From: Limnoperna fortunei
Lineage: Eukaryota > Mollusca > Bivalvia > Mytilida > Modiolidae
Assembly: GCA_944474755.1 (NCBI GenBank)
Contig: OX104114.1
Coordinates: 80,710,623-80,774,622, forward strand
Reading direction: 5' to 3'
DNA length: 64,000 nt
The notes under the pieces were generated by a model, which was given only the letters and a program-made list of their open reading frames with translations, did no database searches and was not told the origin of the DNA. The position numbers and the translations under genes were made by a program. Positions 11,825 to 22,849 of the stretch are shown here, in pieces; the first letter of the stretch is position 1; every line of letters starts with the position of its first letter.

Positions 11825-13288
11825 GTAAAGATATATGCAAGAAATCCTTCGTATGACGTAGTAAAGGACGTCTATCGGCCGATTTGTACTTAAAAACCAG
11901 CATAAGATCATGAAGTTCTTTACGTTTATTAGGTTTTACATTTTACTTTATGACCATTGTAAATCCAATAGATTATAGTTGTTACTCCAAGCAATCTTTA
12001 AGACAACAGTTTATAATAAAACAAAACAAAAAAAAAAGCAGAAAACCCATCAAATTCATTTGTACAATTTATGCTTTATTGAGGTAAGCCCCTATCTGAG
12101 ACCCTCAGAATACATATATCTACTTGCTGTCATTTCAACATTCTACCCTGTAGCAAGGATAAATTATCAAAATTAAATTTACTGCGTCCTCTATTCGAGT
12201 CCATATATAGTTTCTTCTTATCTTTTGGCTTGGCGTATATACCATTTTGTGTTAGTGGGCAGAACTATTATGCAAATATTTTTACACGATACACCCCCCT
12301 AAATAAGTAAGAAAATAACCTAAATGTTTTACCCTTATTAATGAACTAAAAACGTTAAACAAACGTTTTTTTAAGTACATTAACCCCCTAATTGTACTAT
12401 TACACCTGTTGTGAACGTACAAAATTTGAAATTTAACGGTCTGATTTTTTATGTGCTTCTTAATAAACACAACTTGAGCTTTCGGCTAAAATTGTACCCC
12501 ATTTTAAATATTGTCACGCTAGAGAATTGTTTGGGTTAATTTTAGAAATTTAACAGTGTGTATAAAACCGTGTGATACCTTTAAATTAGAAATCACCGTA
12601 ATAATGTATACACACTGACAATAGTTGACAAAAATGACACTTAAAGGTGTTTTCTACATTTGGTCTTTGATGTTTTTATTGAATGTAGATTTATCACTTC
12701 AGGACCCAAAAGGTATGTTTTGTTGATAACATAAAATAATACGCAGAAGGAATTTGACCATGCATGCATGTAGGTGCGCTTAGGAAGAGTTATAATGACG
12801 TCATGATTGTAAGCGTGCTGGACCTCGAATAAGCCAGCATTGATCAATTAACTGCCTAAAAGTCGTTCAGTTATAGAGTTATTGTTTGCCAGTTGTTGTA
12901 GCCTAATTTTTTGTCATGATGTTACTTATATATCATAATTTCAAAAGTAATCATGTTTACTGATCTTTACTAATCAACTCTTTTGTTTAAACATATTTTA
13001 TTTGCCAAAAAATCCTAATAGGAAAAAACACAAGTTAATCAGTCTTTTTCAATCTACAATATGTTATACAAATATTAACTTTTACCAATGATATCATATA
13101 AACTTGCTCTTTTTGACATTGGTCACGGAACGGCCATATCCTATCATGGATGATATGCACACAATGATATGGAACTAACACGTGCATCCAATTCATACAT
13201 GAACTGTCAAATACCGATATAACCTGCAGTTGATAGCTATGATTGGTTTTATCTGTTTTCTGTTATCTAGACGATCGATCAATCAATA

Positions 13289-13289
<1 letters not shown>
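11825..13289. other. Non-coding stretch
   Basis: No supportable coding sequence or named repeat. Open frames at 11979-12176, 12282-12470 and 12641-12847 have AT-driven composition and no domain. Confidence 0.5.

Positions 13290-13379
<90 letters not shown>
13290..13379. repeat. (ATTG)n microsatellite
   Basis: About 22 uninterrupted tetranucleotide units. SINE tails in this window (19205, 31842) end in the same GATT/AATC repeat, so this may be an expanded old SINE tail. Confidence 0.9.
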
Positions 13380-13807
13380 GTCTTCGATCAATCCTTGCTT
13401 TCTGTTGATGCTTTTGGTTTTGATTCAAATTGCCAGTAAATGCCTTATCAATGCGTTTTGATATAGTACATCGAGCAGTTTATACATGACAAGAACGAAA
13501 TAACAAACAACAAGTCGGTTTGGTGGAATGATGAAACACACTAATTGGGGGGGGGGGGGCATTTTGATTCTCACTGAAACCTATTTAAATAAAGTAGGAA
13601 CTACGAATTTAGTATTTTATTAGCTCCTCTTTCTAAAAAAAAACCTTACATACTCCAGCCACCATGGGAAGCGACGGGCACCTTTGCGAGTTGAGCACTG
13701 CGTACTTTTCCACTCTACAATAATAACATTGGCTTGTTATTACCCACAAATATTACGTTGCTTTGTTTTTGAAATTCTGAGAATGTATTATATTTTTCTT
13801 TTTTTAG
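13380..13807. other. Presumed intron upstream of the vWA exon
   Basis: It contains a G homopolymer near 13548 and a pyrimidine run ending TTTCTTTTTTTAG, the splice acceptor of the next exon. GCCACCATGGG near 13660 resembles a Kozak start but its frame closes after 19 codons. Confidence 0.4.
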
Positions 13808-14386
13808 ATTGCCTTATTGATGTCGTTTTCTTGATTGAAGAATCAAGTTTTGTTTCTGAGGCCGAGTATAATTTGACTTTGAAAACGATCATTGAAACGG
13901 TGAAAGTTTTTGACGTAAAAGAAAATGGCGTCAATGTTGGGGTAGGCTGCTATTCGGAAAATTTCCGTAAAATATTTGACATGGATTACTACTATAGTAA
14001 ATCAGTAGTGATAACGAAAATCAGTGAAATTAGTCATTTGTCAAATTCTGGACCGCCAAATATTCCCAGAGCTCTTAATCAGACTTGCAGTAGTATGTTT
14101 TCATCGAGGGCTGGGGATCGCAGGATAGCTGGTAATTTTCTTGTTGTTCTGTCCAGCAGTGGTGACAGTAGTGGGACGGAAGAGGAAATAAAAATAGCCA
14201 AGCAGTTTTGTAAAGATAATTACATAAGAATAATAAGTCTGGACAAAGAGAGTTCCCACAAAAGTATTATGGAAAATATAGCATATGATTCCAGTTATCA
14301 TTTAGATTTCGGGGACAAAATTGACATCAAAACTGTTGCCATGGAGATAAGCACAATTATATCAAACAATGACGGATGTAAGGAAG
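13808..14386 (+). CDS. Exon encoding a von Willebrand factor A domain
   Basis: One exon, bounded by TTTTTTTAG|ATTGCC and GAAG|GTAAAT and phase 1 on both sides, encodes about 193 residues forming a whole vWA fold: CLIDVVFLIEESSF (first strand), ENGVNVGVGCYSENF (second strand), NIPRALNQTC, RIAGNFLVVLSSSG, then NYIRIISLDKES. A cysteine begins and another ends the module (NNDGCKE), as in matrilin or collagen-VI type domains where they pair. The metal site is degenerate: the usual D-x-S-x-S appears as E-E-S-S-F, so classic divalent-cation adhesion may be lost. Symmetric phase 1 exons are the usual unit of domain shuffling. The ATG-less open frame upstream of 13808 is intron. Neighbouring exons of the gene are uncertain; the transmembrane exons downstream are the best candidates. 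Confidence 0.75.
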
Positions 14387-14494
<108 letters not shown>

Positions 14495-14593
14495 CAGATA
14501 TATAGTTATGATATATGACTGAATTCGAATGATTTATTTATTTGTTGCTTATCATTCTGCGATGGGTATTGAAAACAAACATTAAACTTAAAG

Positions 14594-14924
14594 AAAACAC
14601 ACATCCATTCAACCCAGGAGGAAACCAAGATGTTTTCAGTACGCTAAGCTTTATTGCATCATTAGCTCAATTAAGTCGTGCTTTCTTTCCATTAATTGTT
14701 GAACGATCATTTCAGACAATGGCCAATGTTAAATTAAACCAACCAAACGACCACATATGTGTAAATTATATCCGGTTAGATAATATTTGTAATAACATCA
14801 ATGTTTATCTTTCTGCTTATGCTGTAGCTGTTGACAGACTGGCAGAGTGGTTAGAGGTCATCATTTTCGGCATTTTAGCCTTAATCACCTTTGTCATGTG
14901 TCTAATCTGCTTTTTACAGAATCG
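14594..14924 (+). CDS. Penultimate exon of a membrane protein, Cys-loop TM4-like
   Basis: An open frame ends at a good donor, AATCG|GTAAGT, in phase 2. It contains YLSAYAVAVDRLAEWLEV followed by a long hydrophobic helix (IIFGILALITFVMCLICFL). The AVAVDRL..WL pattern just before a terminal helix resembles the start of TM4 in nicotinic/Cys-loop receptors (A-M-V-I-D-R-L-x-L-W). This is my inference from memory. Two acceptors are possible: 14594 (TTAAAG|AA), which would splice in phase 1 from the vWA exon, or the stronger TTTTCAG|T at 14640, which would not. So it may be the tail of the vWA gene or of a separate channel-like gene. Confidence 0.5.
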
Positions 14925-15040
14925 GTAAGTGCTAAAAATACTGTGCATGAACTAAACGTCGTATACATGCAAAGCTACGTTTAAAATTTTTATTTATTTG
15001 CGTTTGATGCAAATTTTGCAAGTTTCTGTTTGCATCGCAG

Positions 15041-15170
15041 CACACAGTTAATTGGCGATGGATTCTTCCAACGTATCGGCAGAAATCCATCGAGTATAAA
15101 ACTAGAAACAATGGCTCGGCTTATCACATTGTGGGAAAATACCAAGCTTTCTATGCATCCGATGAATTAA
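15041..15170 (+). CDS. Terminal coding exon joined to 14594-14924
   Basis: The acceptor GCATCGCAG|CACACAG supplies the single base needed to complete the codon CG|C of the previous exon, and the frame then runs TQLIGDGFFQRIG...KLSMHPMN to TAA at 15168-15170. The join gives ...CFLQNR-TQLIG, a cytosolic or luminal tail of about 43 residues after the membrane helix. The donor, acceptor, matching phase and open frame together make this exon likely, although it was too short to stand out alone. Confidence 0.55.
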
Positions 15171-15714
15171 GATGAGATGCGTCATATTAGGTGAGTCTGA
15201 TTCAAATTTTCTGTCTCCGTGCTGTTGAATCAAGAGTTATCACTCGTTGACTTTAGTGGAGTTTATTTCGAATTTTACCGACGATGCGTTGTATCACGAG
15301 TTATCGCTCGTAGACCAAAAAAATGAAAAGGGCTTTACCGCTTTCTTACCCGGGGGAGGCGGATAGAAGGGCGACGGAGTTCATTTGCATGTATAAATTT
15401 TCATGTAAAGAGTATCATAATGATTGATTACGCGGATTGCGATGCTTCTTGTGTTTGTTAACCAGATTGTATAAAATGTCTAATATTTTCTTTGTAGTTA
15501 TCTTAGAACACAAAAATCGTCTAAAAGTGAAAAGTACGTGGTGGACAACAAAAAAGAAACTAGTTGTTAAGTTATTTTTGGACTTTATTAATTAAACATT
15601 TTTGTTAGTTTTTATTATATATGGTTGGAAGGTTATCAAACTCATAGATGTGAATTAACGCACGCTAGTTTTCTAATGGTTTGTTACGTGTTACGATTCA
15701 TTTAAGCTTGTACA
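15171..15714. other. Non-coding stretch downstream of the membrane-protein exons
   Basis: Contains two related ~20-bp direct repeats, GAGTTATCACTCGTTGAC (about 15233) and GAGTTATCGCTCGTAGAC (about 15298). No gene. Confidence 0.45.
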
Positions 15715-15890
15715 AGTGGTTCAGGTAGTTAATCTACTATTGACCACAGGGTCTGATATAGGATTGCCAGTTTTACTATCGAGGTCGGGGTTTCTTTCGG
15801 GTACTCCGGCTTCCTTCCTCAATAAAAAAAAATAATGCTGAAAAAATTGCTAAAAGTAGCGTTAAACACTAGTCAAACAAACAAACAACA
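15715..15890 (+). mobile_element. SINE copy
   Basis: Shares the body GGATTGCCAGTTTTACTATCG, CGGGTACTCCGGCTTCCTTC and the tail AGCGTTAAACACT...CAAACAAACAAAC with copies at 18097 and 44560. The polymerase III head is weakly preserved. The start is approximate. Confidence 0.65.
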
Positions 15891-16450
15891 CAATATGAGC
15901 TTTTACATGCAAATTACGACCTATTAACGCATTGTTAATAATAGTTGCGAGTAAGTTACTAGTTTTTACGAGTCCCTAATAGTTTTTTTTTGCAAAACGA
16001 GTGCAATTCTCTATGTCACAATCGACAATTAATATCCAGCAAAAAAACATGGCGAACGCATGAAACATATTGAAGTTATACGATTTTTTCAATTACGGGC
16101 TCTAGCTGTGGCTGTCTTCTTCTCTTACTTATCGTCTTTCTCTTTGGAGCCATGCTAGTATAGGTATTGTATATACCGGTACATGAACAAGATCCGTTTT
16201 CTCTGCGACATTTACAGCTGAAACTAACCGTTATATTTGCAGCTATTATACCTTACTTAAATCGCAATGCATACGTATGTATTAAGAAAACACTCGTAAC
16301 AGCTCTTAACAATCCGTAAAGCCATTGTAGTATGGCGAGAAGGAAATCGTAACCATTACTTAAACTTTCGTAATAATCTGTAAACAAATCATAAAACAAA
16401 TTATTTACGAGACAATTAAACGATTTTTGCAAGTAATTAGCCTGTTGTTG
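15891..16450. other. Non-coding stretch
   Basis: AT-rich, no coding evidence. It ends in CCTGTTGTTGCAACAGG (16441-16457), a short palindrome overlapping the left end of the next element. Confidence 0.45.
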
Positions 16451-17184
16451 CAACAGGTATGGTGGATCATCGAGTTAGAGTTGAACTTTAAGTTCGAGTT
16501 GGAATTCAAGTTAGACTACGATCCGAGTTGGACTTCGAGTAAAATTTTGAATTAAGTCATTTAACTATCGTAAATAAATATATGTATTGAAGATAAGCAA
16601 CACTTCCTTTGGATTTTCAAATCTAAAACCACATATGACAAACTGTGTTAAAATCAAGACTTTTTCTGATAATAACTTTAAATATGGATCAGAAAATAAA
16701 ATAATTATCTGTCATACAATACACTACCAAAACCACCGAATTTTTTGCATACGTTATACAACATATGCACCCCAAAAGTATCTCAATTCTAGTAACCCAC
16801 CTCCTCCCTCAATAAAAGGAATATTGTGTGGGGGGCTTACCAAAATACGCACATTCTAAATGTTGACTCTCTCCCCCCAAAAAATGTAAAAAAAAATATT
16901 CCGAGCCTAGGTTAGACAAAAGAATACAAACAAATCTTAGGTCAAATGATCTTAATATATCACTGCTTAACAGCAACTCAATTTTGCCACGCTTTACCGA
17001 ACAATTGATTTTAATAAGATCCAAACATAAAAAACAAAAAATGTTCTCAATTCTTTTTTACTCGAAGCTGAACTCGAACTCTAACTCAAAGTGTAACTCG
17101 GATGATAAACTCGATGTCGAAATTTAATTCGAAACCTCTAACTCGAAGTATAATTCTAACACGACGATCCACTACATCCTGTTG
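16451..17184. mobile_element. Foldback-type element with CGAGTT-rich inverted ends
   Basis: The left end reads CAACAGGTATGGTGGATCAT then a run of CGAGTT/AAGTT repeats. The right end is the reverse complement, finishing CGACGATCCACTACATCCTGTTG. Each arm is about 100-130 bp and built of degenerate ~12-bp subrepeats (TCGAGTTAGAG). The ~500-bp centre has no transposase. It is probably a non-autonomous DNA or foldback transposon. I could not confirm a target duplication. Confidence 0.6.
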
Positions 17185-17512
17185 TGACCGGTTAAAGATA
17201 TCTACTTATTGTTTCAAGTTATTAACGGATACTTTTATGCGTGGATAAGGGCCATGCAGAACATTTTCGACATTTAAAAAAAATCTTCATTCACGGGTTC
17301 TCAGAAGTTTCTGCGAGTTGTGGTTACCAGTGAGTTACGTGTAAGGATGCTTGTGATTAACTACGAGTTGGCGGCCGTAAAGACTCGAAAATCCGTGTAT
17401 GTAAAGGGATTATTACCAAACTTACAGTTAAGCTAAATTTAAATAATGAACTACATATGCTTATTTAAAACAGTTATTGTTATAAATCGTTTACGAACTA
17501 TGTATTTTTATT

Positions 17513-17600
17513 TATCTTGGAGTAGAAGGATACTCACATGTATTATCTTGGGGTAGAAAGATATTCACATGTATTATCTTGGAGTAGAAGGATACTCAAA
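17513..17600. repeat. 31-bp minisatellite, about three units
   Basis: Three tandem units begin TATCTTGG(A/G)GTAGAA and contain GATACTCACATG. Only a few bases differ between units. Confidence 0.85.
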
Positions 17601-18096
17601 TTTATTAAATACCTAGTTTATGTATTTTTTAATTTTTAATACCTTCGACCTTTCATCTTCTTCGTCCAAATGCAAGTTTAGGTATATTTCAGCCATATAT
17701 GCCGTGAACAATATTCGAGTAATGATCAAACATGTCACATGATTCATCTCCGACACCCTTAACCTACTGCTTGGGAGATATGATTTAATTTTTTTAACTT
17801 TTATAATTAGAATCTACCACAAACTAAACTTTTAAACAAGATTGTAGCTCGACACAAAAAACTACTTATTCGGTTAATATCAAGTTTAAATATGGATGTA
17901 TTTATATGAAAATCTTAAACTTTAATTACTATAAAATAAAACCAACAGGTTAGAAACTTTTTTGCACTTACGGAAAGCTAAAATCAGCTAATCAGAAATC
18001 GTGTCTGAACAACAGGTGACACTGCAGTAAACTTGCACCAACATTACATGGTGACCGGGTATCTCGGTGAATACCGGGTCATCAAAACATTTACTG
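17601..18096. other. Non-coding stretch
   Basis: No gene, no named repeat and no strong secondary structure seen. Confidence 0.5.
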
Positions 18097-18320
18097 GGCC
18101 TCGGTGGTCAAGTGGTTAATGTTGTTAGTCTACTATTAGTCACTTGCCTGTCAACACTGAGATTGCGGGTTCGAGTTTAACTTTGGGCAGCGTGTACTCG
18201 ATATTTGACAAGGATTCTAGTTTTACGGTGTTTTCTCTGGGTACTCCGTTTCCTCACCTCATAAAAACTGGACGCCATGAAATAGCTGAAAATAGCGTGA
18301 AACACCTTAAAAAACACACA
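18097..18320 (+). mobile_element. tRNA-derived SINE
   Basis: The head GGCCTCGGTGGTCAAGTGG contains a good polymerase III A box (TGGTCAAGTGG). GGGTTCGAGTT about 60 bp on is a decayed B box. The body (GACAAGGATTCTAG, GGGTACTCCG) and the 3' region (ACTGGACGCCATGAAATAGC) match other copies in this window. It carries a spurious 85-codon open frame. This is the most complete copy with a tRNA-like head here. Confidence 0.75.
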
Positions 18321-19192
18321 ATATTTTTTTGTTTTGCATTTAAGTATTTTAATCCGTGTGTAGGTGAACAGAAATGCGAGTATATGCGAGTATTTCTGTG
18401 ACGCCTTAATATTAAAATTGGTGCAAAACAGTTGCAACGAGGTTATACTCTCTACTTGTATGTATATATTTTACTCGTTGTCTGAACAAAAACAAAATTT
18501 CGATTACCCTGTATAGTAAACTACTTTTCCATCAGTAAACTGTAACTAGCTTTTTCGTTTAACTGAAGTTTTCATTTCGTCCCTGACGTTAGTTATGCTT
18601 TCGTTCCAGATTATAAACTCTATCTCATTCAAGATGAAAAAATGTTTTTGCGTCTATTTGCTAAAATTGTCCAAATTATATTTGTTGCTGCATATTGCAC
18701 AGAAGCATTCAGTCTTTATCTTTATATTTAGGTAACGTAAAGTAATTTCTATCGTGAATGCTTCAAAATGTCATTATTTTATATAGTTGGCGATTCCACC
18801 AACGTGTTAGCTTCCTTTGCGCCGTCAGCACGTGGCCGTCAGTTCATCTTTATTAATCATTTTGTTATGACCTGTTGCTCGGATGATACATCTATACATG
18901 GTTTATCATTATAGCCACCCATGCGATATATTTTTATTCACTTACGTTGCTAAGGATGGGTCAAGTAGAAAATATTTCTACGTGTACTTAGCAACCGTGA
19001 ATGAAAAGATTTTTGGGACAAGAACGCCAATCCTTCAAATTGAGTGAAAAATCAAAATAAAATATGTTTTACTGCAAAAAATACTTGCGTGATATCTAAT
19101 TTTTATGCAATGATACATATTGGTATTCTATTAACGGAAGTTAATAATGGAGGGAGACCATTTTAACCTGGTATAAAATCTTTCGGCGATAG
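18321..19192. other. Non-coding stretch
   Basis: No gene or clear repeat seen. Confidence 0.5.
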
Positions 19193-19204
19193 CACTATTG
19201 ATGA

Positions 19205-19712
19205 TTGATTGATTAATGGTGTTTAACGCCCGAGCAGCATTATTTCAGCTATATTCAGGCGATGAACATGAAATGGATGATAAAATGAACATGAAATGAT
19301 GATGAATGAAAATGGGATGGGACACAAGGAAAAATAGGGGTAACGGATTTTAGATTGCCACTGGCAAATGGGAGGATGGATAGGGTCGGGCAATTCAGCC
19401 TCCTGTAGTGGGATCGAAATCCCTACTCATAGCGAATACTACAGCAGCGTTCTTTAACGTGCGAGGAACGTGGCATTTTTCCCAACACGGTGCACTAATA
19501 TGGTTTGCGGTCAGGTTTTCCGTATTATGGCCTGACAACCCCAGCTTGCCAGGGGTACCCCATTCAACCACCTGGGGCACACATCCCAGTCGGTCTTTAG
19601 GCAAACCGACCTGACACGCCGGTCAGGGTACTGGGCGCTATTTAGTCGCCTTTTACGACAAGCTAGCGCGACTGCGGTCTATTCTTTTTGCCACCCGGAT
19701 CCCGCATGGGGC
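19205..19712 (-). mobile_element. SINE-like element with 12-bp target duplication
   Basis: Flanked by the direct repeat CACTATTGATGA (19193-19204 and 19713-19724). On the minus strand it begins GGCCCCATGCGGGATCC and ends GGGCGTTAAACACCATTAAT plus CAATC units. It includes the conserved part AAAGGCGACTAAATAGCGCC. GC content is well above the surroundings. The copy at 31842-32230 shares its tail region. A recent insertion is likely because the duplication is still perfect. Confidence 0.8.
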
Positions 19713-19724
19713 CACTATTGATGA

Positions 19725-21407
19725 GCGTAGCTTTGAAAAATCGAAATCCAGAATAAAAGTTTATTTATGTGTATACAATTTCGACCAGAATAAAAAGCTA
19801 TTTTATGTATACAATTCCGTCTTCTTTTGTAAGCTGCAATAATAAATGTTTTGTCAATAATTTATATAGTTGAACCACGTGAACATTAGTTTTAATTCAA
19901 GTATATTTATGATTTAATATATGACAAAAGAATTTTACATGTGCCCAAACTTAGAAATCGGTAATTCCAACTAGTCCCAACTGCAGGACTAAGCATCAAT
20001 AGGGCTTTATGGTGGAAAAGTACAAATTCCTTTTTTTTTTAGAAATTGCAATTCTGATTCTATGCGAATGTTTATTAAATATTCCTTACAAAGACGTGAA
20101 AGATCGTGTTTTTATTTCGATCACAGATGCTACACAAGTCTTTTTGTAATAACAGCCTACTGTGATTAGTTTGCTTATCAAAACTTCTACACGTACAATT
20201 TTTTTTCAGCCAATCTAAAATTGAATAGACAATTTTGTATGTATTTTTTATTTAAGATTATCTATCTCTTATAGCTGCCATATTGTCCAGATGATCTGTA
20301 TTTTGCATTTATTGTTTTTGTTTGTTTGAATGGTTTAATTGGGGGAGGAAGCCACAGTACCCCGAGAAAGCCCCATAAAAAATTGGACGTCATGATAAAG
20401 CTGAAAACAAATTTTAAAAACAGCTATAGAAAATAGCTTTAAAAACAGCTTCTGTAACATGGATATAAAATGCTTCAAATGCGTCCGTAAAATTATTATA
20501 ATACAAACATCTAGAATAATTCGGCGGCTAATTGATGCTTTGCATCAAACGTTTTTCTTGTTTTCTGTATTGCTGTAATACATTTACCTACCTGATCACA
20601 CAAACGTTTTAATTTACGACCTACTTCGTTGTTTAAAAAAGACTTTTGATGCAAAAGGATATTTCTTGTATGTCAGATAACAATATAAATAATGAATAAT
20701 ATTTCAGAATTTTCTAGTTAAGCAACAATAAAGTTAAATATGGCGCGCCATCTTGCCATTAATTTCTTAATTTACTGTATGTCGCTTATGTTCGTTGTTT
20801 TCAAATTGAATTACCATCTTTTTTATTTCAAAACATTTTTTCCAATATAAAAATAAAGATATTAGTAATAAAAACACTATTTAAACCTGACAACAATCTT
20901 AAGAGAAGAGTGTTTTCACGCTTCGTGAAAAGCTAATTATAATGTTCAGCATTGTTAAAATCCTGGAACGAAATTCAAGGTGCGCAAGAAAAGAATCAAT
21001 TACTAACATAATTACGCTGCAAACATGCTTAGCACCTGTTTAAATTTATTCTCAGTCTATATATTATTTATTTGACAAGTTGTTAAACATCTTCACGTGT
21101 TTTTGGTATCCATTTGATTATAATATACAGAACAGAGAAGATAAAGGTTAATTAAAACGCTTCCTACCTGGTTAATTTAATATTTCTATTGAAAACAAGT
21201 CAGAAGAAACACATAGTGTTTCTAAGGTATTTCATTTGATTTTTAAGTAAAGAATTAGTTTGTTACTAATTTATGTTTGTCAAGTTTTCAGTTTAAATAC
21301 ATTTTCTGTATTCTCGTGGAATTTAATTAAAGTATAAGAATATATAAAAAATGGAATGAAAAACGAAATCAACGGCACAAATTTTCAAATACTAAAGGCT
21401 TTAAGCG
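19725..21407. other. Non-coding stretch with a scrambled SINE remnant
   Basis: Near 20338-20410, GGGGGAGGAAGCC...ACCCCGAGAAAGCCCC (the SINE body in reverse orientation) is followed by ATTGGACGTCATGATAAAGC (a 3' part in forward orientation), so the remnant is rearranged. Otherwise AT-rich. It includes the presumed 3' UTR of the galactosyltransferase gene. Confidence 0.45.
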
Positions 21408-22415
21408 CTAAACTTTATTTTGATCACAGCTATCTCTCAAACCAGAAATCACATTGTGGTGAACAAAGTACATATGCTGCCACTTTATTCTATGCACGGA
21501 AATTAGCGACTTAAATGCGCAGTCGTAGTTTTCAAGAGTATCAAACGTCATGTCATTTCTATGAATATGATGAATTCCTGCTTTTTTCGCACAAATTCCT
21601 GTAATAAAAATGTCTTCTAGCCAAAAAGGCTTTGTACTTTTTGCAGAACTGTAAATTTTTGGAATGGCGCAACCGGATATGACGTAAGCGGTTCCTGATA
21701 CATAGTGTGGATAGTTTTCTTCCGGGAATAATTTTTTGGGTGTGTACCACTTTGAAGTATTGTCCTGGACGGGTTTCGCCCCTATTATTAAGTTACCCAT
21801 GATAAATAATTTCACAACCTGTTTATAAATAGCACTGAATAAATTAGGAATGTTGATATACATATCATCGTCCACCTTTAGCAGGTAATTTGCATGACTG
21901 CAATACGTATTCACCCAACGTAACATTGAAATCGATTTTAGCGTCAAATTACGATATGAATCAATAAAATTTCCCTGCACTATATCCTTGTATTTTGAGG
22001 TTTCAGTGAAAAATGATGCATTAATCCTGCTAAACTGTTTTTGTGTCCATTTCCCAACTAAAAATATAAGTTTAACACGAAACGTTTCTTGTGTAATATT
22101 CCCCCAAGTCTCGCGAATAGCCTGCCTCTGTTTGAAGTGATCCAGACTCGAACATACTACGATAATTAAGTCAACCGTTTGATTATTACATAACAATGGT
22201 TCGTTAACAATGTAGCTTTCATCTTCGGTTGGCGATTTTTGAAGTATTATTTCCTTTGGCATTTCTATCGTTCTTCTACTTTGAACTGCGATATTTTGTT
22301 GCCAGACATACTCCGCTTGGAGATTTTTAAAAATATACAACAAAATAATGTTTCCTAGGCATACACATGTCAGAGCTGATACACAAATATTGCTGTTCTT
22401 GCTTCGAAATCTCAT
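21408..22415 (-). CDS. Beta-1,3-galactosyltransferase family protein (GT31)
   Basis: 335 residues, a typical length for the family. Such enzymes are Golgi type II membrane proteins that add galactose or N-acetylglucosamine in beta-1,3 linkage to glycans. Short cytosolic tail MRFRSKNSN, then a membrane anchor (about residues 10-29) and stem. Catalytic motifs in order: RQAIRETWG (97-105), the metal/sugar-nucleotide motif in KVDDDMYIN (180-188), YPHYVSGTAYVIS (235-247) and EDIFITGI (267-274). Several N-glycosylation sites are visible. I start at 22415 because TATATTTCAG|GATATGAG is a 3' splice site directly before this ATG, so the longer frame to 22469 is intron. An upstream 5' UTR exon is implied. 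The coding part is a single exon, as in many animal GT31 genes. The exact acceptor sugar cannot be told from sequence. Confidence 0.88.
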   Translation of the reverse strand: MRFRSKNSNICVSALTCVCLGNIILLYIFKNLQAEYVWQQNIAVQSRRTIEMPKEIILQKSPTEDESYIVNEPLLCNNQTVDLIIVVCSSLDHFKQRQAIRETWGNITQETFRVKLIFLVGKWTQKQFSRINASFFTETSKYKDIVQGNFIDSYRNLTLKSISMLRWVNTYCSHANYLLKVDDDMYINIPNLFSAIYKQVVKLFIMGNLIIGAKPVQDNTSKWYTPKKLFPEENYPHYVSGTAYVISGCAIPKIYSSAKSTKPFWLEDIFITGICAKKAGIHHIHRNDMTFDTLENYDCAFKSLISVHRIKWQHMYFVHHNVISGLRDSCDQNKV

Positions 22416-22849
22416 ATCCTGAAATATAACATAATTTTTTTTTAAATGTGCATAAATACACTTGCTCAATTATATACACCTGGAAAAGAGCTAAAAACCC
22501 CCTAGTTTTGTTAAAGTTGGGTTGTCACAGACATGACAGATGGTAGACCAGATCGGGGACCGTCTTTAACATCTTGCGTGGCATCGTGTTTTCTGACCAA
22601 ACGACTAATGACTGTATAATGACGGGAGTACACAATAGTAAAATATTATTTAGTAAAGCAACAAATCAATCAATTAGTGGGTAATATATATCGTTTAAAA
22701 TTAAGTGAACAATTATATTTGAGTTATATATGCATAAATAATTTATTGACGCTTTGTACACCGATGTCCAGTCCGTAAAAAGCCATAATCACTGTCATAT
22801 AGTACCGTCGGCAGTAATTCGTGATGCTAACAACCTGATGAAAAACACG
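22416..22849. other. Upstream region of the galactosyltransferase gene
   Basis: It should hold the intron and the non-coding first exon. I cannot place them. No repeat was recognised. Confidence 0.4.

Noticed and set aside
18097..18180. Considered as a functional tRNA gene
   Set aside because: It has A and B box-like words but no cloverleaf that I can fold, and it continues into a SINE body.
19395..19614. Open frames on both strands around 19.4-19.6 kb, and similar ones at 31986-32406
   Set aside because: They lie within SINE-like repeats whose GC-rich sequence gives chance open frames.
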